Below, one piece after another: positions 10,401 through 23,000 of a stretch of 64,000 nt of DNA (within the stretch, counting starts at the first letter, position 1; each line of letters starts with the position of its first letter). Made by a program: the position numbers and the translations under genes. The stretch lies in NCBI GenBank assembly GCA_964023275.1, contig OZ029929.1, positions 1,203,001-1,267,000 on the forward strand, given 5' to 3'. The notes beneath the pieces were generated by a model that had not been told where the DNA came from, did no database searches, and saw nothing but the letters and a program-made list of their open reading frames with translations. This stretch comes from Norana najaformis. Lineage: Eukaryota; Annelida; Clitellata; Crassiclitellata; Hormogastridae.

Positions 10401-11817
10401 TGTCGTCCACGGTAAGTTTTGAAGTACACTGAAAACAAAACTTATATGCTTAATCGTCTAGTCCAATCCTAGAACTTTAAAGTGATTTCATTGTCGATGG
10501 TCACCACTTTTCGCACCGGTTAATAGGCTAGTCTTCCTTACACAGCATTGTATGGCGCGGAGAAATTTCGGAGACCTCTATTCTATACTAAGTAAATACC
10601 TTTAAGCGAAAATGATTGGAAAATCCAGTAAATAATCTAGATAGGGCATTCTACAGATCATAAAAAGACCAGAAACTAAAGGAAATGCAATCCACAAAGT
10701 TGAGTTTAAGTCATCACCAGCGACCTCGATGCATTGATGTCTCGACCCCGGTGGCGCTATAGATGTTCTCACACAGATTGATAAGACCTCAAAATGCACG
10801 AAACGAAAGAGACTAGGATCGCGAACTCAAATGGTACAAATGACATTTTAGTGTTTCATATATTGTGAATAAAAACGTTTTGAAGCCAAATCGGATAAAC
10901 TACCTAAGCCTCAGCAACAACTTTACGCCTTCACTTCCGTATAACATTTTTATAGCGCTGATTTTTAAAAACTGATACAGCAGTTGCATCAGACTAAAGT
11001 TTTATATATCTAAGTTTCGAATATTTCTCGTTCTTCAAAAAATCAAGGAGTAGAATCTGAAGGTCGATGAAGCCGTCCGACTGTTTGCTTGTCTGACCCT
11101 TGATTCTTGACCTGGAATCAAATCTGCCAAACCTTTCCTGCCTATCGATATTGTTTTGACTGAGCACCTATTAATAAGCTGGTTTTCGCGACTTAGCTTT
11201 CTTCTGGTGTTGCAGAAATCTCGAGATTACGATTATCTATTCTGAAATTGTTATCGTAAACTTCTGTAGAGATTTGCCGTTCTGGCTGTCTCGGTCTTAT
11301 TTTCTTCCAGACTAAAAAATAAAACTATTCTGACTTTCATCAGAAGAGCAGTTTCACAAAACGGCAAAATTCGGTTTTACTTTGTACAAATACCACTTTG
11401 ACTGTGCAACCAAGGTGAAAGATCGAATTAATGTCAATATTGAGTAAAATAGCGTATGCAGGCGGTATAAAAATTCTGAAGCTATCTTTAGACGTACTAT
11501 TCTGGATCACGTGATTGGCCTTGAACTTGGTCTTCATGTTGCATTGCAGAAATTATGAAAATCGCGAATGGACGTAGAGATAAATTATGTCCGATTAATA
11601 TTTTGTAATTTCGTTGTTATACGCCCGGTCGTCACCACGAAAATCCCATCTATCTTGATTGCCGATTGTCAGTAAACGAATAAACTGAGATGACGAGATT
11701 GCACATTCGGAGCGTCTCTACACTGGGCATGCGAATTTTATAGCGCCAGCATCTTATATATTTTGACGTTGGTTAGCAAGTTGGCGTGAATTCGTGAGCG
11801 ATCGTTTTCTTGGCAGT
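10401..11817. promoter_or_regulatory. Shared intergenic interval between two divergent genes
   Basis: The LYR gene (minus, ATG at 10400) and the SGSM gene (plus, ATG at 11818) are head to head with 1.4 kb between their start codons. The interval must hold both 5' ends and probably both promoters. I cannot place a TATA box, initiator or transcription start with confidence. A LINE tail (11060-11240) splits the interval. Confidence 0.4.
11060..11240 (+). mobile_element. CR1/L2-like LINE 3' tail
   Basis: Copy of the family tail: cttgacctggaatcaaatct, tttgactgagcacc, ataagctggttttcgcga, then ttgcagaaatctcgagatta and cgatta. Confidence 0.75.
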
Positions 11818-14800
11818 ATGGCCGAGCGATCAGGTATGTGGTTTTGTATTAAACCGTAGCCGTCAAATGCTGGCAATTTGGTATTTGAAACACCTCACGA
11901 TTTAAAGATGATGATGATGACGATTTTGTTGTTTGTGGTGGTGTTGGTGTTGATGGTGCCTGTATAAATGCTCAGTTTTATAAAATTACACGCATGAAAT
12001 TACTGTTGAAATAGACTAATTTGAAGCGTAAATTATATCAATTATTCTCATAGTCATTATATAGCTCATCACAGCGCTTTATGAATGTTACATTGTGTAG
12101 ATTACATTGCTGTCGAAATGGATCAATTGTTGCAGAATACGTAGGAATTCACATTATCTATTCTAATCTAATATAATCTAATCGGATTTTAGTCCTTTCT
12201 TTAGGCGAAGCGGAGGTTCGCGAGCAGTTGCTGAAAAATGTGAAGAAGGAGGTGAGTCAGTTCTTTAAAACTAGTGTGGTCAGTAACGTAGTCATGAATT
12301 GTCCGATTTGTGGTCACTGGTTTGTGTCAGCAAATATAAATGTACATTTTCTTCCACAGCGACCGTATGACCTGGACCCTGTTCATTTTTCACTGAATTT
12401 ATTGGGTGAGATCCTTCACCACCGCTGCCCGTTTGAATGGACACCACTCCATTTAAGGTCCCAGTGTACTGTCCGTGCTATAGTCCGAGATTTAAATCTC
12501 AGAAACATGACCACTGTATTTCATATGAGGGTTGGTGACTGGTCCTCTCCCTTGCTGCCTTATCTGCCCACCAACAGCAGATGTATATATAACATTTATA
12601 TAGTGGCTTTTGAGATGTGGTTTTCATACAATACCTTTCAGGAACCAGAAAAAAGTGCTGAAACACCTCTGTCTAAAAGATCTAGGAAGGAGTGTCATAC
12701 TTTAAGATGAAAATGTTTCTTGAGCTCAGCAGCATGACTCTGAGCCCGCAACTGCAGGGGACCTGGGCCCAAACCTGAAAAAGACGAGGCCGGTCCATCA
12801 CAGGACTTGCTGTTAACTTCCCAGCTTACACCAGTACCAAATTCTACTGCTTGGTGACAGAGGCACAGTGTGCAAAAACAACTTGCCCAGGGTCGTTACA
12901 CGGAGTCAAACCCACAACCACATGATCACTGACCAACATGTTGCCAACAGACCAGCATGCTGACTTCTGGGCTTTTTTCAATTTAGCAGCTGAAAAGCCT
13001 GGATGTAGCAATCGTCGCAGGAAGAGAGGAGGAGGAGAGGAGGAGGAGAAGGAGGGAGAATGGTGATGGGTGGTTTATTATGCCGTCTGTTTGCTTATTT
13101 CCGTTTATTGCGTTTATTAAGCGGTGTTATTGCGTTGACACGGTTGGCTCCTGGGAGCGAAGATGAGTGATGTTTTCTGGTCTCGTACGGTGGAGTTGGA
13201 GTGGAGTTGGTCCTCTGGGGGTTTGTGGTCCTGCTAATGCGTTTTGTTTGGTGTGTTGTTTTGGGGTGGGTTGCCCATGCAGTGCAAAGGGTAAGAGGAG
13301 GAAAGAAAAGTGGAAAGGTGTGAGGGAAGGAGGAAGAGAAAGAGAACGAGAGGAGGAGGATGGGGAGGATTTTGTGGAAGGAGAGGAGGAAGAAAAATAC
13401 AAGTGGAAAGAGGAGAAGGAGGAAGAAGAGGAGGAGGAAAGCAAGGAGGAGGAAAAATAGGAGGAGGAAAACATGAGGAGGAAGACAAGGAAGGAGGAGG
13501 AGGAGGAATGGAAATAGAGGAGGAAGACGAGGAAGGATGGAATTGGAAAAAGAGGAAGAGGAGGATGATATTAGGAGGGAGATAAAGGTAAGAGGAGAAG
13601 GAGGAGGAGATGAGAAGATGAGAAGTAGGAAGAGGAAAGATTATGATAGAAAAGATTAGGAGGAAGAAGAAGAGGGAGTGGAAAGACAAATAAACTCCAA
13701 AAGAAATAGGATAATTATCTGATGCATCCTACAGAACTCACCCACATTTCACCCCTTGGAGTCTCAGCCCAGGTCTGTCAAAACTGAAAAATCCTCCTCT
13801 ACAAGTCGTGTCCTGATACCTTCTCTTCTCCTTTTCCATCTTACTGCTACAATTCCAAACACCACCCATTGTAACCGTCTTGACCAATCTTTGGATCTTG
13901 ACTTGGAACCGAATTTGACCCTACCTGCCTATAGATTTTTGTTTTGACTGAGCGACTGTGAATAAGCTGGTTCCTGCGTCTTAGCTTTCTTCGGGCGCTG
14001 TAGAAACCTTGAGTTCCTTACCACCTACCATACCCTTTTCGCCATACCATACCTTGTCTTTCCCTACCATGGTAATTCTTATCTCTCTCTGCTCTCCAAT
14101 CCCAAACACCACCACCCGTAGCTGCCACGCTGACTCTCCGTCTGACTTTTGGATCTTGACCTGGAACCGGACTCTTGTGCCTGTCGATTTTGTTTTGACC
14201 GAGCGCCTGTGAATAAGCTGGACCCGCGGCGTGGCTTTCGTTGGGCGCTGTAGAAATCTCGGAATTACGATTACAGATTACCATACCTTTTTCTACCATT
14301 CTTTGGTTTGTCACAGCGGACCTGGTGTAAGCAGATTTGGGCGAGAACTGTGAAGAATAATTTGACACCAGAGTGTCGGCCGTTAAGCTGACACTTGTTT
14401 AGCGCCATATTTCTCCTACCCCTCCCTCTCTCTCTGCCTCCTTTTCATCCTCCCTCTTTATCTATCTCTCTCCTGCCAGCGTTCCTCTCTGCCCTTCCAT
14501 GACTCATTCCATGCATCCCTCCCTCCCTCCCTCCCTCCCTCCATGTCTGCTTCCCACTCTTCCTCTCTTTCTTCCTCCCTCTCTCCTTCGCTGCCTTCAT
14601 GTCTGCATCCCTCCATCTCTGCCTCCCTTCTTCCCATGCTGCCTAGCTGACTCCATCTCTCTGACTGCTTCCTTCTTTGCCTCATTCTCTGCCTCCTTCC
14701 CTGCATCCTTCCCTGCTTCCTTCCCTGTCTCCTTCTCTGCCTTCTTCCCAGCCACCCTTCCCAGCCACCCTTCCCTGCCTCCTTCTCTGCCGCCTTCTCT

Positions 14801-15542
14801 GCCTCCCTTCCCTGCCTCCTCTGCCACCCTTCCCTGCCTCTTTCTCTGCCGCCTTCTCTGGCTCCTTCCCTGCCTCCTTCTCTGCCTCCTTCGCTGCCTC
14901 CCTTCCCTGCCTCCCTTCCCTGCCTCCTTCTCTGCCTCCCTTCCCTCTTTGTAATCCCTCTCATGTTCGCACATAAGACCAGAGCCCCTCCCCCTACGGT
15001 TCGCGTAGTGTGCATATCAGGAGCATTTATGAAGCGCCAGTAAAGAACCTGGCCAAGGCGCTGATGGGATCTGGCACGCGTGGTCGATAGTAAATCTCCC
15101 GGCGAAGAGTCATCCGTTTGGAGAAGATCTTCAGAGAAATGCTAGTCATAAAAGTCCTGATTAAAGTAAATGGTATTAGGTGTTGATCCGTTGTGTGCAG
15201 CTTGAGAGGAGCTATAAAAAGTGCCTTGATACATGCAGACACAGTCACTTGCATACGTCCATACTTTCTTTCACACATACATGAATACAGACATACTTAC
15301 AGACATACTTACATACATACATACATACATACATGCATTGCATACATACACTTATACATTGATACATCGACACAAAAAAATGGCTGTTTGTATGTATGTA
15401 TATGTCTGGTTGGGCACCATATAAATAACAGCCCCAGTTAAGAACCTCTGGGACAAATTGCATCAGTGGTGATGATGATGATGATGATGAAGATGATGAT
15501 GAAGAAGATGATGATGATGACGATGAAGATGATGATGAAGAA

Positions 15543-15575
<33 letters not shown>

Positions 15576-17000
15576 GATGAAGATGATGATGATAAAGATG
15601 TTGATGTTGATGATGAATTGTTATCCTTTGTTCAGGTGAAGCAGATCATGGAGGAAGCGGTGACGAGGAAGTTTGTTCACGAAGACAGCAGCAGCGTCAC
15701 TTCGTTCTGTGGTATTTACGTCACTGATTGATGGGCTGTATAATGGGTTGATTGAAGATTGTTGAGTTGAGAAGTTGATTGATTAGCGGATTGATTGGTG
15801 GATTGTTGGGTTGATTGACAAGTGCTGGGCTGTTTGAATTTTTGGTTGAAGACAGAATGGTGGATTCGTTGGTAGTTTGAATGAGTGGGTGATTAATAGG
15901 TTTTTAGGCTGATATTATTAAATGTTTATAGGAAGGCCATTACCAAGGGCTGCCATAATATGCTGAGGCTAAGAAAAATGAAGTTGCTGACACTTCATGC
16001 CCTTGGCTGCCTCTTCTTCTTTCTCTTCCACTTCCCATTCCTCCTTGTTCTCCTCTTCTTCTCTTTATCTTCCACTTCCTCATTTTCCAATTTCTCCTCC
16101 TCCTTCTCTTCTTCTTCCTCCTCCTCTTCTTCCGCTTCCTCTTCCTCCTCCTCTTTCATTTCCTCCTCCTCTTCCTTCTGCTCTTCCTCTTCTTCCTCCT
16201 CTTCCACTTCCTCTTTCTCTTCCTCTTCCTCTTCTTCAGATGAGCATGTTGAATGTAGCTTTATTAGCAGTTTGAATGGTATCCTGCCCTGTTTCAAAGG
16301 AGCCATATAAATGCGTGTTTACATCAGTCAGCCACCATTACATTACGCCATGTTTATTCAGGTGCAGTTGAGTCGTGCTTACATCATCGGTTGCGTAAAC
16401 GTGCTCTCGGTCTCTTCAAGAACAGTACAACGACGACGCTCCTTCAGAAGGTTGGGAAGACCTTCGAACCGGCCGCCAGGGTCGTCCAGCTGCTGAGGGA
16501 TGTGGAGAAGAACAACGAAAATGCGCAGTATGTGATCGATTGCTCGTTCGTTGATGCTGGTTTGAACGAGATTTCGATCGAGATTTTGATCGATAGATTA
16601 GCAGATTGATGAGGAGGTTAATGAGATGATATCGATTGATGCATGATCGTTAGATAATGACGTTAAAGAAATGGAGACAGTAATGACAAGAATAATTAAT
16701 AATAATAAGAACAATAACAACAACTACTACAACTACAACAATGATAAGAATACTAACAATAATAGTAATAATAATACAGTTTATTTCTTCAGAGTGTCTT
16801 TTTGAAGTCCCAAGTGATCATAAATACGTCAGGCAAAAAAATAATGATCATAATAACTATAATAATAATAGCAATAATAATAATAATAATAATAATAGCA
16901 GAGTGCTGCATAATCTTTTCTACTTTGGGATAAGAATAATAACATTAAAAAACGCTAATATTAAAAATGATGATGATGATGGTAATGATGATGATGATGG

Positions 17001-17031
<31 letters not shown>

Positions 17032-20000
17032 GATGTTCATAACGCCAGTCATTTGGCGACGATGGGTGCAAATAAATGACCTGCACTCTTGTCATATTAA
17101 GTCATTTGTTATATTAAGTGCTGCTCTCATGCTTAATTCACTCTAGATGTTGAGAGTAATGTCAGTAATAACAAAGATAATTAATGGGACGTTTAAGAGA
17201 TGTTCCTGATGGTCTTTGTTTAGGAAGGTGGGTGGCAACCGGAGTCCCACCCTCCAGAGGGCACCCTGCAATGCCCGATATCTCTGGGTGCGCATCGCCC
17301 TCCTTGATAAACAGCTGACCAAGATCGTCGACTATCTACTGCACAACGCCATGTACGCTATCTTACTTACTTACTTACTTAATTTAGATTTATTTTTACC
17401 CTCTGATGCCTCATACGAGGTCAGTGTAATGCAGTGTCGTGGGAGATTTATATGGCGCCTCTCAATGGCGCTAGATAAAGGAAGGAAATCAGTATTCTGT
17501 GATGTAGTATGGTGTGCTTTATTTACATTCATCCGCTTACGATGATGGTTACGATGTGATATGTGATGACGGCAATAGTGATGATGACACTGATGTTGAT
17601 GATGAAGATGACGATGGTTATGATGATGATAATGACGTTGGTGATGATGAAGGTGTTGATGGTTATGATAATAACGATGATGGTGGTGATGAAAGAAGGT
17701 GATGATGATGAGGAGGAGGATGTCAGATCTTTGGACCCTGTAATCTGCCCTTGTTGGACCCTGTAATCTGCCCTTGTTGGGCCTCATAATCTGCCCTTGT
17801 TGGGCCTCATAATCTGCCCTTGTTGGGCCTCATAATCTGCCCTTGTTGGGCCTCATAATCTGCCCTTGTTGGGCCTCATAATCCTCTGTTCTGCCATTTG
17901 GATTAGATTTGATTAGTCGAGATTTCTTTATGACTGTTTCTTTGCCTTTTCTAGCAAGTATTACGAGAAGGATGCTTTGATGGCGGAACAGGTGGACGGA
18001 CTGATACTGGCATCGCTGCTAGGTAAGAGAGTGACACTCAGGTGCTATGCATGAGAGTGACACTCAGGTGCTATGCATGAGTGTGACACTCAGGTGCTAT
18101 GCATGAGAGTGACACTCAGGTGCTGTGCATGAGAGTGACACTCAGGTGCTGTGCATGAGAGTGACACTCAGGTGCTATGCATGAGAGTGACACTCAGGTG
18201 CTATGCATGAGAGTGACACTCAGATGCTATGCATGAGAGTGACACTCAGGTGCTATGCATGAGAGTGACACTCAAGTGCTGTGCATGAGAGTGACACTCA
18301 GGTGCTGTGCATGAGAGTGACACTCAGGTCCTGTGCATGAGAGTGACACTCAGGTGCTGTGCATGAGAGTGACACTCAGGTGCTGTGCATGAGAGTGACA
18401 CTCAGGTGCTATGCATGAGAGTGACACTCAGGTGCTATGCATGAGAGTGACACTCAGGTGCTGTGCATGAGAGTGACACTCAGGTGCTATGCATGAGAGT
18501 GACACTCAGGTGCTATGCATTGACTTTACCTGTGATTGAGTGTTATGCTAAGATTACCTGGACAAATGTCTGATTTAGTGTATGTTGGGATGGTGATAAT
18601 TGCCTTATCATCTCTTACCTTACCTTATTGTGTCTTTCTTAGCTTGCCTTACCTTATCTGAATTGTCATGCCATAACTTACCTTGGCTTTTCTTACCTCA
18701 CCCCAATTATCGTTTTTTACTGTATGTGATCTTACCACGCATTTCCTTGCCTTACGTGAACTGAGATTACAGTTTATCTTGCCTTGCCTTACCTTGCCTT
18801 GCATTACCTTACCTTGCATTGCATTGCCTTGCCTACCTTACCTTGCCTTGCCTTACCTTACCTCACCTTGCCTTGAGTTGCCTTGCCTTACCTTACATTA
18901 CCTTACCTTGCCTTGCCTACCTTGCCTTGCCTTACCTTACCTCACCTTGCCTTGAGTTGCCTTGCCTTACCTTACATTACCTTTCCTTGCCTTGCTTTAC
19001 CTTGCCTTGCCTTACGTTTGGTTGCACATGGAACAAGAAAACCTAGAGGGCTATGACGTGTTTTAGTCGGACCATGCAGCCTCGAGTACAGTCGGATGAA
19101 GATACCGGATCACTACTGGACGGATCCTTCCGCCGACGAACTAGTCCAGCGTCACCGTATCCACAGCAGCTCGAGCTACCGCGTCCTGCCAGGGGGCGGA
19201 GGGGCAGGCGGCGGCTCACCCAAACGACCCGGACTCCAGGTACAAACCTCCACCATAGGTTAACTAGTACGATATGTAATTGTAATTGTAACGCAGATTT
19301 ATATAGCGCCTCATCAAGAGAGACTTACCAGAGGCACTGCTGACCTCACGGCGCAAACCACGATCAAGTGGAATAGTTTTTCAAGCGCTTATGGGAAAGA
19401 GGCAGAGAAATACAAAGAAGCTCATGTTGCAGGTAGCTAAGCAACTTATTCCAGAAAGAGGCAGAGATGCCAAGAAGCTTATGTTGCATGTTGCTAGGCA
19501 ACGTATTTGAGAAAGATGGACACAGCAAAACTTCTGTGGAAGTTCAGGGTGGAGGAATATCCAAGTCACCTGTTTTGCAGCAGAGGAAAGAAATCTTCGA
19601 CCAGGGACGGAAGAGACTGAGATGCAAAGTTCCCTAAGATAAGATGGAGCACAACCTGCAAGACTGTTACTCATTTACGTCTTACAGTTTACAAAGTACT
19701 ACATCTGTATCAGCCGACCTGTCTCTGTTCTATGCTCATCCCTCATCCCAACAAACATTGCACTCGTGGACGCTATGACTCTTGCTGTGCCCTGTATCCG
19801 AACTATGTTGGGCTATGGGGCCATCTCGGTTGCTGGTCCAAAAGCTTTGGAATTCACTACCCGTTTCAGTTCGTTCTGTCAGATCTCTTTTCTTATTCAG
19901 GTCTAAACTAAAGACTCATTTGTTTCTACTTGCTTACCCACCATAACCTGGCTTCTGGTTTCTCTGACCCATCGGAATTCAACCTAGCTTCTCCAACGGA

Positions 20001-23000
20001 TTATGATTTTGATTGCAATTTTTACTTGAAGCAACCATCGACTGATGCCCTTCCAGTATCATAACAGCGCTATAGAAGTCTAGATTAGATTAGATAACTT
20101 AATTGGGAATCGATGTGATGCGATTTTGATGTGTTTTGGTGAAAATGCTGCTCTGGACATTATCAGATGCACTAATGGACTTTTAAATCACTAATGCGCA
20201 TTTAATGCAGCAATGTACTTTTAATGCACTAATGCACATTTAGTGTATCTAGTCTAAAGTACAGTAACAGAATTTGAAGTAATTGGCATGACTTGTAACT
20301 TCTATAGCGCCACAGTCATGGTTATTGTTTCATGTGGGATTGTTTTGAAGGTGAGGCGATACACTGGTTCAGGGAATGAGGAGAGTCATGCACTGGTTTA
20401 TGCTAAGGACTACGTTAAATCACTTCATCAGAACACGCGATCGGCGCTTCTGTACGGCAAGAACAACGTCATCGTCCAACCGGTTAGCTGCCGTTTATCT
20501 AGCTCCTATTCCTACTCATACTACTAATATTTGGCTTGAATTTGGTGGCCTGGGCCTCATGGTTTCTTGCCTCAGCCTCGTGAGTAAAATGCTTGGCTTA
20601 TGACATGGAGAGTACGGGTTCAAGCCTCCTCCCTGAGGCTGTTACCCTCTAGGGACCTTGAGCAGTTGCTCAGCCCAGTTGATTGTTGCTCAGTCATTGG
20701 ATAGTGGCGCTTAATAAATCCTGAAGTAATTAAAAGATAATAATTGTGGATCCTGGTCATGGTGTTGGCACGTCTTAATGGGTTTTGGCTTAGGAATTGG
20801 CCTCAGCCCCATCAGTTTGGCCTTGTCTTATGGTCTTGGCCTGGATTTCATGGGTTTCTATTTGGGCCTGGCTTTGGTGGTTTTGGCCTGATTAACATAG
20901 TTTTATGATCCATATTATGAAGTATTTTGCTGGTGATGCTCTTGTAGACGGATGATGTGGAGCCATTGCCTGGCTACCTGTCTCTGCATCAGGACTCCAA
21001 ACTCAACATCAAGTGGACGCCGAACCAACTGATGCATGGATGCAACGACGACGAAAACGCCTCCACCAGGCAAAGAAAACCCTTCAATAGTTCCATTTTA
21101 ATCCGATGACTTCTGTAGCGCCGTTATCATAATGCTCAAGGCATCAATCGATTGTCACATCAAGTGAATTCATAATTAAAATTAATAATCCATTGGAGAA
21201 GCCAGATTGAAATCTGGTGTCAGAGAAACCAGAAGTTAGGCTACGGCATGAACTTCTCTCCCTTTCTCCCCTCTCTTCCGCAAGCGCTTGAAGACCTACT
21301 TCTTCCCAGTGGTTCTGGTCGTGGAGCTCGGAGCGCCTCTGATAAGTATACCTTGAAGTGGCGCTTTATAAATTTTTGATTACATTACGATTATGGCGGG
21401 TAAGCAAGTTGAAGCAAATGAGTCTTAAGTTTAGGCCAGAACTGACAGAACGAAAAGAACTGGGCAGCGATGGACCGGCAGCCGAGAACGCTCTAGAACC
21501 CAACACTCTTCTGGTACAAGGGATAACAAAAGCTGTTGATTGAACAAAAGCTATTGTCCATTTATCAAGTGCAAAATTTCTTGCTGTGGCAGTGGAGATG
21601 GAACAGAGATAGTTCGGCTGATTGAAATAGATAAAAAAGATGCCATCAATTGAGAAACTGTCAAAGAAAATATTGTCATGTGAGATGTACGAAAATGATA
21701 CTAAATATCACTTACAACAACAATAATAACGTATGGAAATATTAATGATGATAATAACTCTGGGCCCAATAAATCAAAATGGCTACTACTTTCCTCCATC
21801 AGCGCTTACCTGTGACCATCCACCGCTTCGATGCAGTCACTTTTGCGGCACCTTTTCCACTGAAACAGCCATCAGCAAAGAATAATGCTGCCATAATTTT
21901 TTGTAATCCTGAAGGATCATATGTCCCCTGGGGCTAAAAGAATAAAATTAGTAATAGTAATATGAAGATTAGTTATAATAGTAATAGTATTATTTATGAT
22001 ATTGATATTAATATTAATAATATTAATAGTAATATTAATGATATTGGTATTGATATCAATAATAATCATAGTAATATTAATGATATTGATATTAATAATA
22101 ATAATAGTAATATTAATGATATTGATATTGATATCAATAATAATCATAGTAATATTAATGCTATTGATATTGATATCAATAATAATCATAGTAATATTAA
22201 TGATATTGATATTAATAATAATAGTAATATTAATGCTATTGATATTGATATCAATAATAATCATAGTAATATTAGTGATATTGATATCAATAATAATCAT
22301 AGTAATAATCATAGTTGATTCAATAAATGGCTTTTGAAAGACATCACAAATGACGAGTGTTGTTTCCTTTTTCTCACAGCATCTACTGGCAATACGCTGT
22401 TACGATCTGTCTCGATGACATCGTCTACATTCACTGTCATCAGCAGCGTACGTTCACCTGCGCTTCAGCCCACTTGTCATCATCATCATCATCATTATCA
22501 TCATCATAGTCATGTTCGTTGTTGTGATTTTAATTATCATCATCGTCTTAGTTATTGTTACTGTCCCACTGGGTAGTCTAGTGGTTAGGATGTGGAACTG
22601 TCAGTTGAGAGATCAGGGTTCAAATCTACACCAGGGCAGAAAGGTGTTTGAGATTTATGCTCCACTCTCGTCCCCTAGCGGACTTGGCAATGAGTACACT
22701 GACCGTACACTGTCAGTGGTAAGATCAGGCAGCGAGGGAGAGGACTGACCACCCACTCATATGCCAAAGCTGAGAAAATGAAGTCGCTAACACTACATAC
22801 CTATGGCTGCCTGTGAAGGCTAGTGATCTTCTCTTTGTTATTATTATTATTAGTAGTAGTAGAAGTTGTAGTACTAGTAGGTGGTAGTAGTAGGTAGTAG
22901 TAGTAGTAGTATTTCTGCATTTATTAAATGCCACTATCTAAAGGCTATCAGTTGATGGTGCTGAGCGACCGTGAGTAAAGGATTTCTTCAAGGTCCTTAC

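Larger units (their letters stand above)
21070..22379 (+). other. SGSM intron 9 with a GC donor
   Basis: Exon 9 ends ACC-AG and is followed by gcaaag, not gt. The next exon begins after ctcacag. Joining at GC gives Ser-Ile-Tyr-Trp, matching the family at this point, and no GT nearby keeps the frame. The intron also holds a LINE end (21220-21395), an RTE-like tail (21810-21950) and an AT-rich minisatellite (21960-22320). Confidence 0.75.

Noticed and set aside
14458..15015. Long ORFs on both strands (185 and 151 codons)
   Set aside because: They lie in a cctccctcc/ctgcctccttc low-complexity tract; every frame is Arg/Glu/Gly- or Ser/Leu/Pro-rich with no domain.
22570..22640. Possible tRNA gene
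   Set aside because: It has A- and B-box-like sequences but no full cloverleaf, and it continues into a SINE body; I call it a SINE head. The same holds for the heads of SINE A, B and C.
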